This document shows positions 1 through 8,589 of a DNA stretch of 64,000 nucleotides, one piece after another. The position numbers were made by a program, and so were the translations under genes. Numbering within the stretch: the stretch's first letter is position 1; each line of letters begins with the position of its first letter. The notes beneath the pieces are model-generated. The model did not search any database. It saw nothing but the letters and a program-made list of their open reading frames with translations, and was not told the origin of the DNA. Origin of the DNA: Arthrobacter sp. S39 (lineage in GTDB: Bacteria > Actinomycetota > Actinomycetes > Actinomycetales > Micrococcaceae); NCBI RefSeq assembly GCF_004320525.1, contig NZ_SIHX01000003.1:372001-436000 (forward strand), given 5' to 3'.

Positions 1-72
1 ACCGTCCCGGAGTCCACCCCCGCCGCTACAGCCCTCCCCCTGGGGGCCCTATCTGAAGGAGCACACGCGTGA
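1..72 (+). CDS. possible 3' end of an upstream gene (galT?)
   Basis: The frame ending in TGA at 70-72 is open from the window edge (23 codons) and its stop overlaps the galK GTG as GTGA, a typical translational-coupling arrangement. In many actinobacteria galT (galactose-1-phosphate uridylyltransferase) directly precedes galK, so this could be its C-terminus. The visible residues are Ala/Pro-rich and carry no diagnostic motif. A second frame is also open and ends at 54-56. The identity is inferred from context only. Confidence 0.3.
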   Translation, partial: TVPESTPAATALPLGALSEGAHA

Positions 73-1256
73 GCGCCGCACCCGATCCGCTGACAACACA
101 GGCACCGCCCAGCACGGCGGACCTTGCCGCCCGCTTTGAGCGGGAGTTCGGCAGGCTTCCCGACGGCGTCTGGCAGGCACCGGGCCGCGTCAACCTGATC
201 GGCGAACACACCGACTACAACGAAGGCTTTGTGCTTCCGTTCGCGATCGACAAGACGGCCCGGGTGGCCATCGCAGCCAGGGCGGACTCTGCGGTCCGGC
301 TTCTGTCCACGTACGGTGACCAGGGCGTCGTCAGTGCCAACCTCGGCACCTTGGACGCCGCTGCCGCCAAAGGCTGGACGAAGTATCCGCTCGGTGTCAT
401 CTGGGCCCTGCAGGAGCGGGGAATCGCAGTTCCGGGCCTGGACCTGCTGCTCGATTCCAATGTCCCCCTCGGCGCCGGCCTCTCCTCATCCCACGCCATC
501 GAGTGCGCGGTCATCTCAGCCCTCAACGATCTGACGGGCGCCGCGCTCGAACCCGAGGAAATGGTCCTCGCCACCCAGCGGGCGGAAAACGACTTCGTGG
601 GCGCCCCCACGGGCATCATGGACCAGTCGGCGTCACTGCGCGGCTCCAAGGGTCACGCCGTGTTCCTTGATTGCCGCGACCAGAGTGTCCAGCTGGTTCC
701 TTTTGAAGCCGAGCCTGCCGGCCTGGTGATGCTGGTGATCGACACCAAGGTCTCCCACTCCCACGCCGACGGAGGTTACGCCTCCCGCCGGGCCTCCTGC
801 GAACTGGGAGCCGAGGTCCTGGGCGTCAAGGCGCTCCGCGACGTCCGGGTGGACGATCTCGAAGAAGCCGCCGGGCTTCTGGACGAGGTCACCTACCGGC
901 GCGTACGCCACGTGGTCACGGAAAACGACCGTGTGCTGCAGACAGTCGAGCTGCTGGCGAGCGAGGGCCCCGGCTCCATCGGCGCCCTGCTGGATGCCAG
1001 CCACGCCTCCATGCGCGACGACTTCGAAATCTCCTGTCCGGAACTGGACCTGGCCGTAGCGACGTCGCGTGCCAACGGGGCGATCGGCGCCCGGATGACC
1101 GGCGGCGGCTTTGGCGGGGCGGCCATTGCGCTCACCCCGGTGGACGCAGAGAACCAGGTGCGCGCCGCCGTCGAACGTGCGTTCGCGGCGGCCGGCTACC
1201 GGGCTCCTGACATCTTTACCGTCACCCCTGCCGCCGGAGCCATGCGCCTTTCCTAG
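69..1256 (+). CDS. galK: galactokinase
   Basis: Phosphorylates alpha-D-galactose to galactose-1-phosphate with ATP, the first committed Leloir-pathway step, in the cytoplasm. The 395-aa protein has the family length and all three GHMP-kinase signatures: the N-terminal galactokinase motif GRVNLIGEHTDYNEG near residues 40-54, the glycine/serine ATP loop PLGAGLSSSHAIE near 135-147, and the C-terminal TGGGFGGAAI near 343-352. The GTG start at 69 is chosen because GAAGGAG (55-61) sits at proper Shine-Dalgarno distance and it overlaps the stop of an upstream open frame. A strong terminator follows. Its neighbours on the minus strand are unrelated. Confidence 0.96.
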   Translation: MSAAPDPLTTQAPPSTADLAARFEREFGRLPDGVWQAPGRVNLIGEHTDYNEGFVLPFAIDKTARVAIAARADSAVRLLSTYGDQGVVSANLGTLDAAAAKGWTKYPLGVIWALQERGIAVPGLDLLLDSNVPLGAGLSSSHAIECAVISALNDLTGAALEPEEMVLATQRAENDFVGAPTGIMDQSASLRGSKGHAVFLDCRDQSVQLVPFEAEPAGLVMLVIDTKVSHSHADGGYASRRASCELGAEVLGVKALRDVRVDDLEEAAGLLDEVTYRRVRHVVTENDRVLQTVELLASEGPGSIGALLDASHASMRDDFEISCPELDLAVATSRANGAIGARMTGGGFGGAAIALTPVDAENQVRAAVERAFAAAGYRAPDIFTVTPAAGAMRLS

Positions 1257-1275
1257 GGTGCCCGCGGACAAAAGA

Positions 1276-1312
1276 GGAGAGGGTCCCCGCCTGGTGCGCG
1301 GGGACCCTCTCC
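1276..1312. terminator. bidirectional terminator between galK and the Bax-inhibitor gene
   Basis: A perfect 15-bp inverted repeat (1276-1290 and 1298-1312, 7-nt loop) lies between two convergent genes. AAAAG precedes it and TTATGTGTT follows, so it can serve both strands. Confidence 0.85.
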
Positions 1313-1352
1313 TTATGTGTTGAACGTACGACGGCGGATGCCGGCTTGGGTG

Positions 1353-2273
1353 CTAGTCGTCGCCCCGCAGGATGGCGAGCAAGCGGATGATTTCCACGTA
1401 GAGCCACACGAGGGTGACGGTCAGGCCAAACGCTGCGGTCCAGGAGAAGCGCTGCGGAGCGCCGCTCTGGACGCCTGCCTCGATGCTGGTGAAGTCCATG
1501 ACCAGGGAGAACGCGGCCAGGCCGATGGCAAGGACGCCAATAACCACACCAATGATGCCGCTGCGCAGACCGAAGGGCTCAGTGGTCAGGCCTGTCATCA
1601 TCATGACGAGGTTAACCAGGGAGAACAGGGCGTAGCCGGCCAAAGCGATCATGAAGAACTTCATGGCCTTGGGGGTAGCCCGGACCTTGCCGCTCTTGAA
1701 CAGGAGCAGCGTCACGGTGAAGACGGACAGCGTGCCGATGACAGCCTGGAGCCCGACACCCGGGTACATGGTGTCCAGGACGCGGGTCAGTCCGCCGAGG
1801 AAGAGACCCTCGAGGCCTGCATAGGCCAGGATCAGCGCCGGCGACGGCTGCTTCTTGAACGTGTTGACGAGCGCCAGGACGAAGCCGCCCAGGGCGCCGA
1901 CGATCATCAGCAGGCTCGCGAGTCCCATGCTGACGAACAATGTCACCGCGGCGCCGACGAGCAGCACTCCGAGGCAGGCTGCTGTCTTGATGATGACGTC
2001 GTCGTAAGTCATCCGGCCGGTGTCTGCGGGGCCCGCAGCCGGCTGGTTGTACATCTGCTGCAGCTGCTCGTTGGTCATGTTCTGCTGGGCGTAGCCGCCC
2101 TGGCCGTCCATAACCTGGCCGGGCGCGCGGCCAAACGACTGCTGTCCGTACGGCTGGCCATAGGGCTGCTGGCCGTAAGGGGCCTGTCCGTAGGGCGCCT
2201 GCGGGACAGGCGGCGCCTGCGTTGCTCCACGGAAATTCTTTCCGTTGAAGATCGGGTTTCCGCCAAGTGCCAT
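1353..2273 (-). CDS. Bax inhibitor-1/YccA family membrane protein
   Basis: A 306-aa integral membrane protein of the actinobacterial Bax-inhibitor-1-like family. Residues 1-85 are cytosolic, rich in Gln/Gly/Pro/Tyr, with four PYGQ-type repeats near 28-42. About seven hydrophobic segments then run to the C-terminus. Proteins of this superfamily have been linked to ion (calcium/proton) leak and stress tolerance, but the bacterial function is not settled. The ATG at 2273 is chosen because GGAGGACACC lies immediately upstream on the coding strand. The open frame extends further 5' but without family-like sequence. Single-gene unit, convergent with galK and divergent from the liv operon. Confidence 0.88.
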   Translation of the reverse strand: MALGGNPIFNGKNFRGATQAPPVPQAPYGQAPYGQQPYGQPYGQQSFGRAPGQVMDGQGGYAQQNMTNEQLQQMYNQPAAGPADTGRMTYDDVIIKTAACLGVLLVGAAVTLFVSMGLASLLMIVGALGGFVLALVNTFKKQPSPALILAYAGLEGLFLGGLTRVLDTMYPGVGLQAVIGTLSVFTVTLLLFKSGKVRATPKAMKFFMIALAGYALFSLVNLVMMMTGLTTEPFGLRSGIIGVVIGVLAIGLAAFSLVMDFTSIEAGVQSGAPQRFSWTAAFGLTVTLVWLYVEIIRLLAILRGDD

Positions 2274-2718
2274 TGCTGGTGTCCTCCAAGTAAGGGGTCG
2301 GTGTTGAACCTTATGATTCACGTTACCAATTTCCACGGTCCGGCACCGCCAAAAGTTCCCCGGCCGTTGCGGACGCAACCCAACTGTGACATGGGGCGTT
2401 GCCTTCCGGACACGGTCCTTCCCCCTTCGCAGCCGGCGAACTGTTAAGAAATACCGTGGATCAACAAAAGTTTCTTTAGGACTGCTAAAGGTGTGCTGGT
2501 GCGCCGCTACACAGTTGTTATCCGATCGCGACCCCGCGGCCGCTTTTGGCGGCATTTATTGCGTCCCGGGCGCTGTAACATAAGGCCAAGCCGGGTGACG
2601 GAAATCACAGAATCACAGCGTTTCCCGATGTCAGTACCGCATCACTGTCTGTCCCGGCTACGTTCGCAGCGGTTGCAATGGCGCAGCCGAGACCACCCCC
2701 AAGTGGAGGTTTTTCAAT
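2274..2718. other. 445-bp divergent intergenic region
   Basis: Separates the Bax-inhibitor gene (minus) from the liv operon (plus), so it must hold both promoters. It is less GC-rich than its surroundings around 2440-2520. I see no credible small gene and no match to a known riboswitch. A short inverted repeat CTTTAGGACTGCTAAAGG near 2473-2490 could be an operator or chance. The only strong signal is the GGAGG at 2705-2709 serving livH. Confidence 0.5.
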
Positions 2719-4059
2719 TTGAGAAGTACATCCAAAGGCCTGCCGCACCGGCGGCGCGTCGGATTGCTAAGAATGATGGGGGCCATTTCTGCGTCCGTCA
2801 TGGCAATCCTGCTCGTCGTTGCACCGGCATCACTGGCCACTTCCCCGTCACCGACACCATCCCCGTCGAATACGACTTTCCAGAACAACATCAGCGGCTT
2901 CCTGCGGGATGACACCCGGGCACCGCTTGCAAATGTCACAGTCACCGCCAAGAGCGGCGACTTCACCGGGACCACGAAGTCGGCTGCGAACGGCTCGTGG
3001 AACATCGGAGTCCCCGAACAAGGTACGTATGAAATCGAACTGGATGAGTCCACCCTGCCGGAAGGAATCAAGCTGGCCGATGGCCAGGAGAACCCCCGCT
3101 CAGTGACCTTCAGCCAGACGTCGAACCTTTCAGTCATTTTCGCCTTCGGCAAAGGCATCGTGGTCCAACAGCAGGACTTCGGACAGAACCTGCTGAACCG
3201 CCTCGTGGCAGGTCTTAGCTTTGGCCTCTTGCTGGCCCTGGCAGCAGTGGGGCTATCGCTCATCTTCGGCACCACCGGCCTGACAAACTTCGCCCATGGC
3301 GAGATGGTCACGCTCGGCGCGGTCCTGGTGTTTACGTTCAACGCGGTTGGCATGCCCTTCTGGCTGGCCATCGTTTTGGCGCTGCTTGGCGGCGGCCTCT
3401 TTGGCTACGTCCAGGACGCGGGGCTGTGGAAGCCGCTCAGGCACCGTGGCACCGGACTGGTCCCGATGATGATTGTCAGCATCGGTCTCGCTTTGGCCGT
3501 GCGGTACATCATCCAGTTCAACTTCGGTGGCGCCACGCAGCAGCTGCCGTTCGCACAGAGTCCGGAAATCCAGCTGGGCCCGGTGTCCATCTCCCCCAAC
3601 AACCTCTGGTCACTGGTCATCAGTGCCGTCGTCATCGCCATCCTCGGCGTTATCCTGCTCAAGACCCGGCTCGGCAAGGCAACCAGGGCAGTGGCCGACA
3701 ATCCCGCCCTGGCAGCCGCATCCGGGATCGACGTGGACAACGTCATCCGCATCGTCTGGGTGGCCGGCGGCATGCTGGCGTCCCTGGGTGGCATTCTCTG
3801 GGCCTACTACCGCCCCGGCGTCACGTTCGACATGGGGTCCCAGCTCCTGCTGCTCATCTTTGCCGGCGTCACCCTCGGCGGCCTCGGAACCGTCTGGGGC
3901 GCACTGATCGGGTCCATCATCGTCGGCATCTTCGTCGAGCTGACTACAGTGGTCGGCCTCGCTGCAGACCTCAAATACGTGGGAGCACTTTTCATCATGA
4001 TTGTTGTCCTCTTGTTCCGGCCGCAGGGCATCCTGGGCCGTCGCGAGCGCGTGGGTTAG
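2719..4059 (+). CDS. livH: branched-chain amino-acid-type ABC permease LivH with N-terminal beta-sandwich domain
   Basis: First permease of a LivHMGF-type importer. Residues 155-446 are a LivH-family membrane domain with 8-9 hydrophobic helices and the FGTTGLTNFAHGEM motif near 187-200. The N-terminus is unusual: a signal-like hydrophobic stretch at 19-40, a Ser/Pro/Thr linker (42-52), then about 90 residues (56-145) resembling a carboxypeptidase-regulatory/transthyretin-like fold (ISGFLRDDTRAPLANVTVT, later GTYEIELDES), predicted extracytoplasmic. Ordinary LivH is about 290-310 aa, so this adds roughly 140. The TTG start at 2719 is chosen because GTGGAGG (2703-2709) is well spaced. The next gene starts 9 nt downstream. 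The substrate could be branched-chain amino acids, urea or amides; sequence alone does not decide. Confidence 0.88.
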   Translation: MRSTSKGLPHRRRVGLLRMMGAISASVMAILLVVAPASLATSPSPTPSPSNTTFQNNISGFLRDDTRAPLANVTVTAKSGDFTGTTKSAANGSWNIGVPEQGTYEIELDESTLPEGIKLADGQENPRSVTFSQTSNLSVIFAFGKGIVVQQQDFGQNLLNRLVAGLSFGLLLALAAVGLSLIFGTTGLTNFAHGEMVTLGAVLVFTFNAVGMPFWLAIVLALLGGGLFGYVQDAGLWKPLRHRGTGLVPMMIVSIGLALAVRYIIQFNFGGATQQLPFAQSPEIQLGPVSISPNNLWSLVISAVVIAILGVILLKTRLGKATRAVADNPALAAASGIDVDNVIRIVWVAGGMLASLGGILWAYYRPGVTFDMGSQLLLLIFAGVTLGGLGTVWGALIGSIIVGIFVELTTVVGLAADLKYVGALFIMIVVLLFRPQGILGRRERVG

Positions 4060-4068
4060 GAGACGGAC

Positions 4069-5037
4069 ATGGACTTTGGATTCATCCTTGCCAGCGCTTT
4101 CGGCGAAATTTTCACTCCAACAACCGCTGCCTACGCACTTGCCGCCCTGGGCCTTGCCGTCCACTTCGGCTACTCGGGGCTGCTGAACTTCGGGCAGGCC
4201 GGTTTTATGGCGGTCGGCGCTTACGGCTTCGCCATCTCGACGCTCACCTTTGGTGTCCCGTTCTTTATGGGGCTGCTCATCGCGGTGGTCTGCTCTGCCA
4301 TCTTCGCCCTGCTGCTGGGCATACCCACACTCCGGCTGCGCGCCGACTACCTCGCCATTGTCACCATCGCGGCGGCAGAGATCGTCCGCTACATCGTCAC
4401 CACGAACCAGCTCACCGATGTCACCGGCTCAGCCGACGGCCTCGCCGCCTTCGAGCTAGGGTTCTACGCCATGAACCCGTTCCCCGAGGGGTCCTACCTG
4501 GGCATGAACAACCGCGATTTCTTCATCCGCGTGGTCGCCTGGAGCGTTGTGATCATCTGCTGCCTGCTGGTGTGGCTCCTGATGCGCAGCCCCTGGGGAC
4601 GCGTCCTCAAGGGCATCCGTGAAGACGAGAACGCGGTCCGGTCCCTGGGCAAGAACGTGTACTCCTACAAAATGCAGGCCCTGATCATCGGCGGTGTCCT
4701 CGGCGCCCTGGCAGGCATGGTCTTCACTCTCCCCCGCGGGTCGGTGCAGCCAGCCAACTACGGCACAGAACTCACGTTCTTCCTCTACACCTGCCTGCTC
4801 CTCGGCGGCCTGGGCACCGTCCTGGGCCCCGTGGTCGGCGCCATGATCTTCTGGGTGGTGCTGTCCCTGACCCAGGGAATCCTCTACGGCCTGATCGAAT
4901 CCGGGGCAGTCACCTGGCTCAACACCGTGCAGGCCGGGCAGTTGCGTTACATCCTCGTTGGCATCGCCCTGATGCTGCTGATGATTTTCAGGCCCCAGGG
5001 CGTCTTTGGCAATAAAAAGGAGCTGGCGTTCGCATGA
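4069..5037 (+). CDS. livM: branched-chain amino-acid-type ABC permease LivM
   Basis: Second permease subunit (322 aa) of the same importer, pairing with LivH in the cytoplasmic membrane. About nine hydrophobic segments are visible. The LivM-type motif GYSGLLNFGQAGFMAVGAYG lies near 33-52, and the cytoplasmic coupling region SPWGRVLKGIREDENAVRSL near 179-198. ATG at 4069 follows TTAGGAGACGG, a usable ribosome site 9 nt after the livH stop. The stop overlaps the livG start (ATGA), so expression is coupled. Confidence 0.93.
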   Translation: MDFGFILASAFGEIFTPTTAAYALAALGLAVHFGYSGLLNFGQAGFMAVGAYGFAISTLTFGVPFFMGLLIAVVCSAIFALLLGIPTLRLRADYLAIVTIAAAEIVRYIVTTNQLTDVTGSADGLAAFELGFYAMNPFPEGSYLGMNNRDFFIRVVAWSVVIICCLLVWLLMRSPWGRVLKGIREDENAVRSLGKNVYSYKMQALIIGGVLGALAGMVFTLPRGSVQPANYGTELTFFLYTCLLLGGLGTVLGPVVGAMIFWVVLSLTQGILYGLIESGAVTWLNTVQAGQLRYILVGIALMLLMIFRPQGVFGNKKELAFA

Positions 5038-6080
5038 GCAAGCACAGCGAAAATCCCGCCGCGGGTTCCGCGGAGGAAAACGTCGACTACATGACCGACC
5101 AGCGGCCCATTGCACTCGGCGAAACGGCACCAGGCTGCAAGAAACGCGATCCCATCGTGGTGGCCGAAAACGTCACCCGCACCTTTGGCGGCATCAACGC
5201 CGTGGACGTGGAATACCTCGAAATCCCGCGCCACAAAATCACGGCGCTGATCGGCCCCAACGGGGCCGGCAAAACAACGCTCTTCAACCTGTTGACCGGG
5301 TTCGATACCCCGAACTCCGGGAAGTGGCAGTTCGAAGGCAACAGCCTCGCCGGAGTCTCCTCGTACAAGGTTGCCCGCATGGGCATGGTCCGCACCTTCC
5401 AGCTCACCAAAGTGATGGGCAAACTGACGGTCATGGAGAACATGCGCCTCGGCGCGTCCAACCAGCCCGGCGAAAGCCTGTCCAAGGCCCTCTTCAAGAA
5501 CATCTGGGGCGTCAGGGAAAAGGAGATCACGGCCCAGGCTGAAGTACTGCTGGAAAAGTTCAAGCTGGACGCCAAGAAGGACGACTACGCCGCTTCGTTG
5601 TCGGGAGGGCAGCGAAAGCTCCTTGAGATGGCCAGGTCGCTGATGGTGCGTCCCAAGCTGGTGATGCTGGACGAACCAATGGCCGGGGTCAACCCTGCGC
5701 TCACCCAGTCACTTTTGGACCACATCAAGAACCTCAAATCCGAGGGGATGACGGTGCTGTTTGTTGAGCATGACATGCACATGGTCCGGCATATCGCCGA
5801 CTGGGTGGTGGTCATGGCCGAGGGCAAGGTGGTGGCCGAAGGTCCACCCGGCGATGTTATGAAGAACCCCGCAGTCATCGACGCCTATCTCGGCGCCCAC
5901 CACGACGTTGACCTCGGCGACGCCGAGGGCATCAAGGAGCTCGAGGCTGAACTTGAGGCTGACGAAGAATCGATCGTGGGCACGGAAAATGCCGGCATCA
6001 TTGCCGTCGACGTTGTGGCGCCGGAACTCAAGCAGGAGGACCGTGAAAAGCCCGGATTCAAAGAAAGGGGTACGGAATGA
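5034..6080 (+). CDS. livG: branched-chain amino-acid-type ABC ATP-binding protein LivG, extended
   Basis: ATPase subunit energising LivHM. Walker A GPNGAGKTT at 74-82, signature LSGGQ at 189-193, Walker B LVMLDEP at 209-215 and a switch histidine in FVEHDMHM. At 348 aa it is about 90 residues longer than typical LivG (about 255): an N-terminal tail of about 40 residues, and a C-terminal acidic Glu/Asp-rich tail from about residue 288 that ends in a charged segment. The start overlaps the livM stop by 4 nt and the stop overlaps livF by 4 nt. The tails carry no motif I recognise. Confidence 0.93.
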   Translation: MSKHSENPAAGSAEENVDYMTDQRPIALGETAPGCKKRDPIVVAENVTRTFGGINAVDVEYLEIPRHKITALIGPNGAGKTTLFNLLTGFDTPNSGKWQFEGNSLAGVSSYKVARMGMVRTFQLTKVMGKLTVMENMRLGASNQPGESLSKALFKNIWGVREKEITAQAEVLLEKFKLDAKKDDYAASLSGGQRKLLEMARSLMVRPKLVMLDEPMAGVNPALTQSLLDHIKNLKSEGMTVLFVEHDMHMVRHIADWVVVMAEGKVVAEGPPGDVMKNPAVIDAYLGAHHDVDLGDAEGIKELEAELEADEESIVGTENAGIIAVDVVAPELKQEDREKPGFKERGTE

Positions 6081-6847
6081 GCGCCACGAGCACGGCTCCG
6101 TCCGCACAGCCAGCACCCACTGATGACGCAGTTGTCACCGTTAAGGACCTGGTGGCCGGATATCTCCCGGGCGTGAACATCCTCAACGGCTGCAGCATCG
6201 AAGCCCGCAAGGGTGAACTGATCGGCATCATCGGCCCCAATGGCGCTGGCAAGTCCACGCTCCTCAAGGCCATGTTCGGCCTGGTGAAGGTCCACTCGGG
6301 CACTGTTGTGGTGCGCGGGCAGGACATCACCGGGCTGAAAGCCAACAAGCTCGTCACCAAGGGCGTGGGATTTGTACCTCAGAACAACAACGTTTTCGCG
6401 GCGTTGACGATTGAGGAAAACATGCAGATGGGCATGTTCCAGCGGCCGAAGGACTTCGCGGAGCGGTTCGACTTTGTCACCAGCCTCTTCCCTGAACTCG
6501 GGAAACGCCGGGCCCAACGTGCGGGCTCACTGTCCGGCGGTGAGCGCCAGATGGTGGCCATGGGCCGGGCACTCATGATGGACCCGGCTGTCCTGCTGCT
6601 GGACGAGCCCTCCGCCGGGCTCTCCCCCGTCAAGCAGGATGAAACGTTCCTTCGCGTGCACGAGATCAACCGGGCCGGCGTGTCAGTGATCATGGTGGAA
6701 CAGAACGCGCGCCGCTGCCTCCAGATCTGCGACCGCGGCTACGTCCTTGACCAGGGACGGGATGCCTACACAGGCACGGGCAGGGAGCTCATGAAGGACC
6801 CCAAGGTCATCCAGCTTTACCTGGGGACCCTGGCCGACCAGGACTAG
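6077..6847 (+). CDS. livF: branched-chain amino-acid-type ABC ATP-binding protein LivF
   Basis: Second ATPase subunit (256 aa), last gene of livHMGF. Walker A GPNGAGKST near 53-61, Q-loop FVPQNNNVF, signature LSGGERQ, Walker B VLLLDEPSAGLSP and a LivF-like VEQNARR in the H-loop position (Gln in place of the usual His context, as in the family). ATG overlaps the livG stop. Two hairpins follow immediately, so the operon ends here and no binding-protein gene is co-transcribed. Confidence 0.94.
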   Translation: MSATSTAPSAQPAPTDDAVVTVKDLVAGYLPGVNILNGCSIEARKGELIGIIGPNGAGKSTLLKAMFGLVKVHSGTVVVRGQDITGLKANKLVTKGVGFVPQNNNVFAALTIEENMQMGMFQRPKDFAERFDFVTSLFPELGKRRAQRAGSLSGGERQMVAMGRALMMDPAVLLLDEPSAGLSPVKQDETFLRVHEINRAGVSVIMVEQNARRCLQICDRGYVLDQGRDAYTGTGRELMKDPKVIQLYLGTLADQD

Positions 6848-6868
6848 TTCCCCCCGCCCTGCACAAGA

Positions 6869-6907
6869 GGGCCGCCGCCGGTGAATGATGCCGGCGGCGG
6901 CCCTTTT
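6869..6907 (+). terminator. rho-independent terminator after livF
   Basis: A perfect 13-bp GC stem (6869-6881 / 6891-6903, 9-nt loop) is followed by TTTTCTGTT, 21 nt after the livF stop. Confidence 0.85.
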
Positions 6908-6953
6908 CTGTTGCCGCCGGGCTAGCGGGGGTGGGTCCGACCAAACTGAGCAC

Positions 6954-6997
6954 AGCAAGAAGCCCCCGTCCGTTGGATCGGACGGGGGCTTCTTGCT
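6954..6997. terminator. long bidirectional hairpin before the livK stop
   Basis: A perfect 19-bp inverted repeat (6954-6972 / 6979-6997) with a 6-nt loop, 15 nt past the livK stop on the minus strand. The arms begin and end AGCAAGAAG/CTTCTTGCT, so each strand has a U-rich distal arm. It probably ends livK and backs up the livF terminator. Confidence 0.75.
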
Positions 6998-7012
6998 GTC
7001 TGCGGAAGCGGC

Positions 7013-8365
7013 TTACAGCTTGCCGAACTCCGACTTGACCGGCTTGAGCGTGTTCTCGGCCGTGTACTCGTAGATGCCGATGTAGGCCTCCGTGGGGTCA
7101 CCGGCGTCGGAGAACGTTACGGGGCCGGACTGGCCGTCATAATCGATGTCCTTGCCGTTCCGAAGGAGGGTGACGCACGACGGGTACGTGGTGCACTTCT
7201 CTCCACCCAGCGACACTTCCTTCAGCTTGGCGGCGATGTCCACGCCCTTGACGCTCTTGGCCGACTCTGCTGCCAGGGCAATCAGGTTCACGGCGTCATA
7301 TGATTCGCCGCCGTAGGTGAAGTCCTTCAGGGCCGGGTCAACCGCCAGGAGTTCCTTGGTGAAGGCCTCAGCAGCGAAGGTGCCCGGGAAGGTGCCGTGC
7401 GCCCCGGTCATGGTTCCTGGCTGGAGGACCTTGCTGTAGTCCGACGTGTTGCCGTCCACGAGGAACAGCTGGCCCGACTTGACGCCCTTGCCCGTGATCA
7501 GCGGCAGGATGCTCTTGGCCTCATCAAAGGAGATGAGCACAATGGCGTCCGGCTTGGCGGCCACGACCTTGTCGATCTGGCTGCTGAACTGCGTGTCGCC
7601 GGTGTTGTACAGCTCTTCTGCCACAACCTGGCCGCCTGCTGCCTCAAAGGCCGCCTTGACGTTCTTAGCCAGGCCAGTGCCGTAGGCGTCGTTCAGGACG
7701 ATCATGCCGACCGTCTGGGCGCCACAGGTGGCCATGAAGTTGCCGAGCACCTTGCCCTGGAGCACGTCAGAGGGAGCGGTCCGCCAGTAGAGTCCCTTGT
7801 CATCCCAGGTGGTGAAGTCCGGGGACGTGTTGGCCGGCGAGAAGTGGACTACTCCGGCGCCGGTGATCTGGTTGATCACGGTCTTGGAGACCGAGGAGGA
7901 CGCTGCGCCAACAATCGCGTTGACGCCCATGCCGAGCAGCGCCGTAGTGGACTGTGTTGCAATGTCGGTCTTGGTGTCGCCGGAATCTCGGTGGGTGACC
8001 TCAACGGGCTTGCCGAGTACACCGCCGGCGGCGTTGATTTCCTTCTTCGCGAGCTCAACGCCTGCGATTTCGGGCGGGCCGAGGAAGGCGAGGTTGCCGG
8101 TGGTCGGCAGCAGCGAGCCGATCTTCAGCGGTTCGGGACTGGTAGTGGTTGAGGCCGGGACGGCTCCGCTGGGAGCTGCGGCGGCTGATTTGCTGGCGCC
8201 GGCACCGTCTCCCGCCGGGCAGGAGATTGCGCCTGCAGGGGCGGTTGTGGTTTCCGTCGAGCTCGGTGTGGAGGTACCACCACAAGCTGTAGCCAGAAAG
8301 GCGACGCCGACGCTAAGCGCTGTGAGCTTTGCGAGACGGGGTGCCGCCGGGGAAAGTGAAATCAT
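7013..8365 (-). CDS. livK: Leu/Ile/Val-type ABC substrate-binding lipoprotein
   Basis: Extracytoplasmic type-1 periplasmic-binding-fold lipoprotein, the likely receptor for the LivHMGF importer encoded just downstream on the other strand. A 27-residue signal peptide ends in the lipobox LATAC (Cys28). An Ala/Ser/Thr/Pro-rich tether (about 29-60) leads to the binding domain, beginning IGSLLPTTGNLAFLGPP, typical of ABC substrate-binding proteins that bind amino acids. ATG at 8365 is preferred over a TTG two codons upstream because AGGAG (8373-8377) is correctly spaced for it. 450 aa, longer than the usual 370-410 owing to the tether. Monocistronic and convergent with livF. Confidence 0.9.
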   Translation of the reverse strand: MISLSPAAPRLAKLTALSVGVAFLATACGGTSTPSSTETTTAPAGAISCPAGDGAGASKSAAAAPSGAVPASTTTSPEPLKIGSLLPTTGNLAFLGPPEIAGVELAKKEINAAGGVLGKPVEVTHRDSGDTKTDIATQSTTALLGMGVNAIVGAASSSVSKTVINQITGAGVVHFSPANTSPDFTTWDDKGLYWRTAPSDVLQGKVLGNFMATCGAQTVGMIVLNDAYGTGLAKNVKAAFEAAGGQVVAEELYNTGDTQFSSQIDKVVAAKPDAIVLISFDEAKSILPLITGKGVKSGQLFLVDGNTSDYSKVLQPGTMTGAHGTFPGTFAAEAFTKELLAVDPALKDFTYGGESYDAVNLIALAAESAKSVKGVDIAAKLKEVSLGGEKCTTYPSCVTLLRNGKDIDYDGQSGPVTFSDAGDPTEAYIGIYEYTAENTLKPVKSEFGKL

Positions 8366-8589
8366 TGACAATCTCCTGGATCGAAAGGTGCGAACGGCCT
8401 TTGACGCGGATGATCAGGTGTTCCTGATTTAACTTTCAAGCTAGTGCATATCCCAGACGGATATAAGTGACTGAGGTCACATCCTTATAACAGTCGTTGC
8501 ATATGCGAAATCTCCGGACCGGTGGATCCGTTGAGGTCAAGGACGACACGCGGTGTAGCGCAACACAGAGGCGCAGGCGGGAGAATTTG

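Noticed and set aside
2493..2912. 139-codon plus-strand frame spanning the upstream region and 5' end of livH
   Set aside because: No ribosome site or recognisable domain, and it overlaps the well-supported livH start in another frame.
2719..6847. Urea transporter (urtBCDE) reading of the permease/ATPase operon
   Set aside because: Gene order fits both, but no urease or urt-specific feature is nearby and the N-terminal extension differs from what I know of UrtB. The neutral Liv-type name is kept.
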